Source of the DNA: Methylorubrum aminovorans | GTDB lineage: Bacteria; Pseudomonadota; Alphaproteobacteria; Rhizobiales; Beijerinckiaceae | Direction of reading: 5' to 3' | DNA: 64,000 nt | Assembly (NCBI RefSeq): GCF_022179725.1 | Contig: NZ_BPRC01000002.1 | Span: forward strand, 62,001 to 126,000 | In this document: positions 63,537 to 64,000 of the stretch, one piece after another | Layout: every line of letters begins with the position of its first letter | Numbering within the stretch: the first letter of the stretch is position 1 | Made by a program: the position numbers and the translations under genes | Notes under the pieces: model-generated | Database searches by the model: none | The model's input: only the letters and a program-made list of their open reading frames with translations | What the model was told of the DNA's origin: nothing

Positions 63537-64000
63537 TCAGGACTTCGAGAGGGGGTTCTCGCGCAGGTAGCTGGAGGCCGCGGCCACACCCGAGCCCGGC
63601 GTCACCTTCACGCCGTTGTCGAGGAGCGACATCTCGGCACCGGCGATCGCGCCGAGCAGGGACAGCTCGTTGAGATCACCCACGTGGCCGATGCGGAACA
63701 CCTTGCCCGCGACCTGGGACAGGCCGGCGCCGAGCGCGAGGTTGTAGCGCACATAGGCGTGCTTGATGATCTTGGCCGCGTCCACACCCTCGGGCGCCAG
63801 GATGGCGGTGACGGTGTCGGAGTTCCACTCCGGCGACTTGGCGCAGGTCTTCAGGCCCCAGGCCGCGACGGCCTGACGGGTCGCCTCGCCGAGCACGGCG
63901 TGGCGGTGGTAGACGTTCTCCAGGCCTTCCTCGAACAGGCAGGCGAGCGCCTCGCGCAGGCCGTAGAGCAGCGGCAGCGGCGGGGTGTAGGGGAAGTAGC
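63537..64000 (-). CDS. sgaA: Serine-glyoxylate aminotransferase (C-terminal part; N-terminus outside window)
   Basis: The frame is open to the window end; about 154 residues are seen. The segments YFPYTPPLPLLYGLREALAC, RHAVLGEATRQAVAAWGLKT, LGAGLSQVAGKVFRIGHVGD and NELSLLGAIAGAEMSLLDNG are the C-terminal domain of class-V PLP aminotransferases of the SgaA/AGXT type. It makes hydroxypyruvate and glycine from serine and glyoxylate. It is the start of sgaA-hprA-mtdA-fchA. Confidence 0.95.
   Translation of the reverse strand, partial: YFPYTPPLPLLYGLREALACLFEEGLENVYHRHAVLGEATRQAVAAWGLKTCAKSPEWNSDTVTAILAPEGVDAAKIIKHAYVRYNLALGAGLSQVAGKVFRIGHVGDLNELSLLGAIAGAEMSLLDNGVKVTPGSGVAAASSYLRENPLSKS

Overview
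The window is a GC-rich alphaproteobacterial chromosome segment from a pink-pigmented facultative methylotroph of the Methylorubrum (Methylobacterium) extorquens/populi group. The basis is the gene content and order (serine cycle, xoxFGJ, pqqABC/DE, fhc, tetrahydromethanopterin genes, lut cluster, lanM), which match what I recall of M. extorquens AM1, plus recognisable protein sequences such as lanmodulin, Fae, MtdA/MtdB and PqqA. At least one functional residue (lanmodulin position 108) differs from the AM1 sequence as I remember it, so this is probably a related strain or species and not AM1. I saw no rRNA, tRNA, CRISPR array, phage or insertion sequence.

Layout, left to right. 1-4640: capsule/exopolysaccharide genes (chain-length regulator cut by the window edge, outer-membrane export lipoprotein, GT4 glycosyltransferase, initiating sugar-phosphate transferase). 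4674-14737, all on the minus strand: lanthanide handling, with a small exported protein, lanmodulin (lanM), the TonB-dependent receptor lutH and the lutA-lutG transport cluster. 14947-30308: tetrahydromethanopterin (H4MPT) synthesis and H4MPT-linked formaldehyde oxidation (mfnB and other pterin/methylofuran genes, fae, mch, mtdB, mptG), interrupted by two periplasmic SRPBCC proteins and a YVTN propeller. 30727-35213: the formyltransferase/hydrolase operon fhcBADC. 35465-38104: a small exported protein and a two-component system. 38337-42873: pqqA, pqqB, fused pqqC/D, pqqE and two exported proteins of unknown function. 42989-44701: folP-folB-folK. 44835-48237: xoxF1-xoxG-xoxJ. 48939-53952: an ABC importer, a pterin dehydratase, a dienelactone-hydrolase-family protein and a DUF1003 protein. 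54020-64000: serine cycle genes mclA, ppc, mtkB, mtkA, fchA, mtdA, hprA and sgaA (cut by the window end).

How it works together. LutH and LutA-G bring in lanthanides and lanmodulin binds them in the periplasm. The pqq genes make the cofactor, and XoxF1 uses lanthanide plus PQQ to oxidise methanol, passing electrons to cytochrome XoxG. Fae, MtdB, Mch and Fhc oxidise formaldehyde to formate on H4MPT. FchA/MtdA return formate carbon to methylene-H4F, and the serine cycle (SgaA, HprA, Ppc, MtkAB, MclA) assimilates it. Folate and H4MPT synthesis genes supply the carriers.

Most of the systems here are already known. The points most worth a second look are: an Asp at position 1 of lanmodulin EF-hand 4; a LutD-like small protein beside lanM; the tandem MxaD-like SRPBCC proteins plus propeller; the exported proteins behind pqqE; a recurrent TTTTGCAC word near methylotrophy genes, including a 13-bp inverted repeat upstream of xoxF1; and irregular starts and overlaps in the H4MPT genes.
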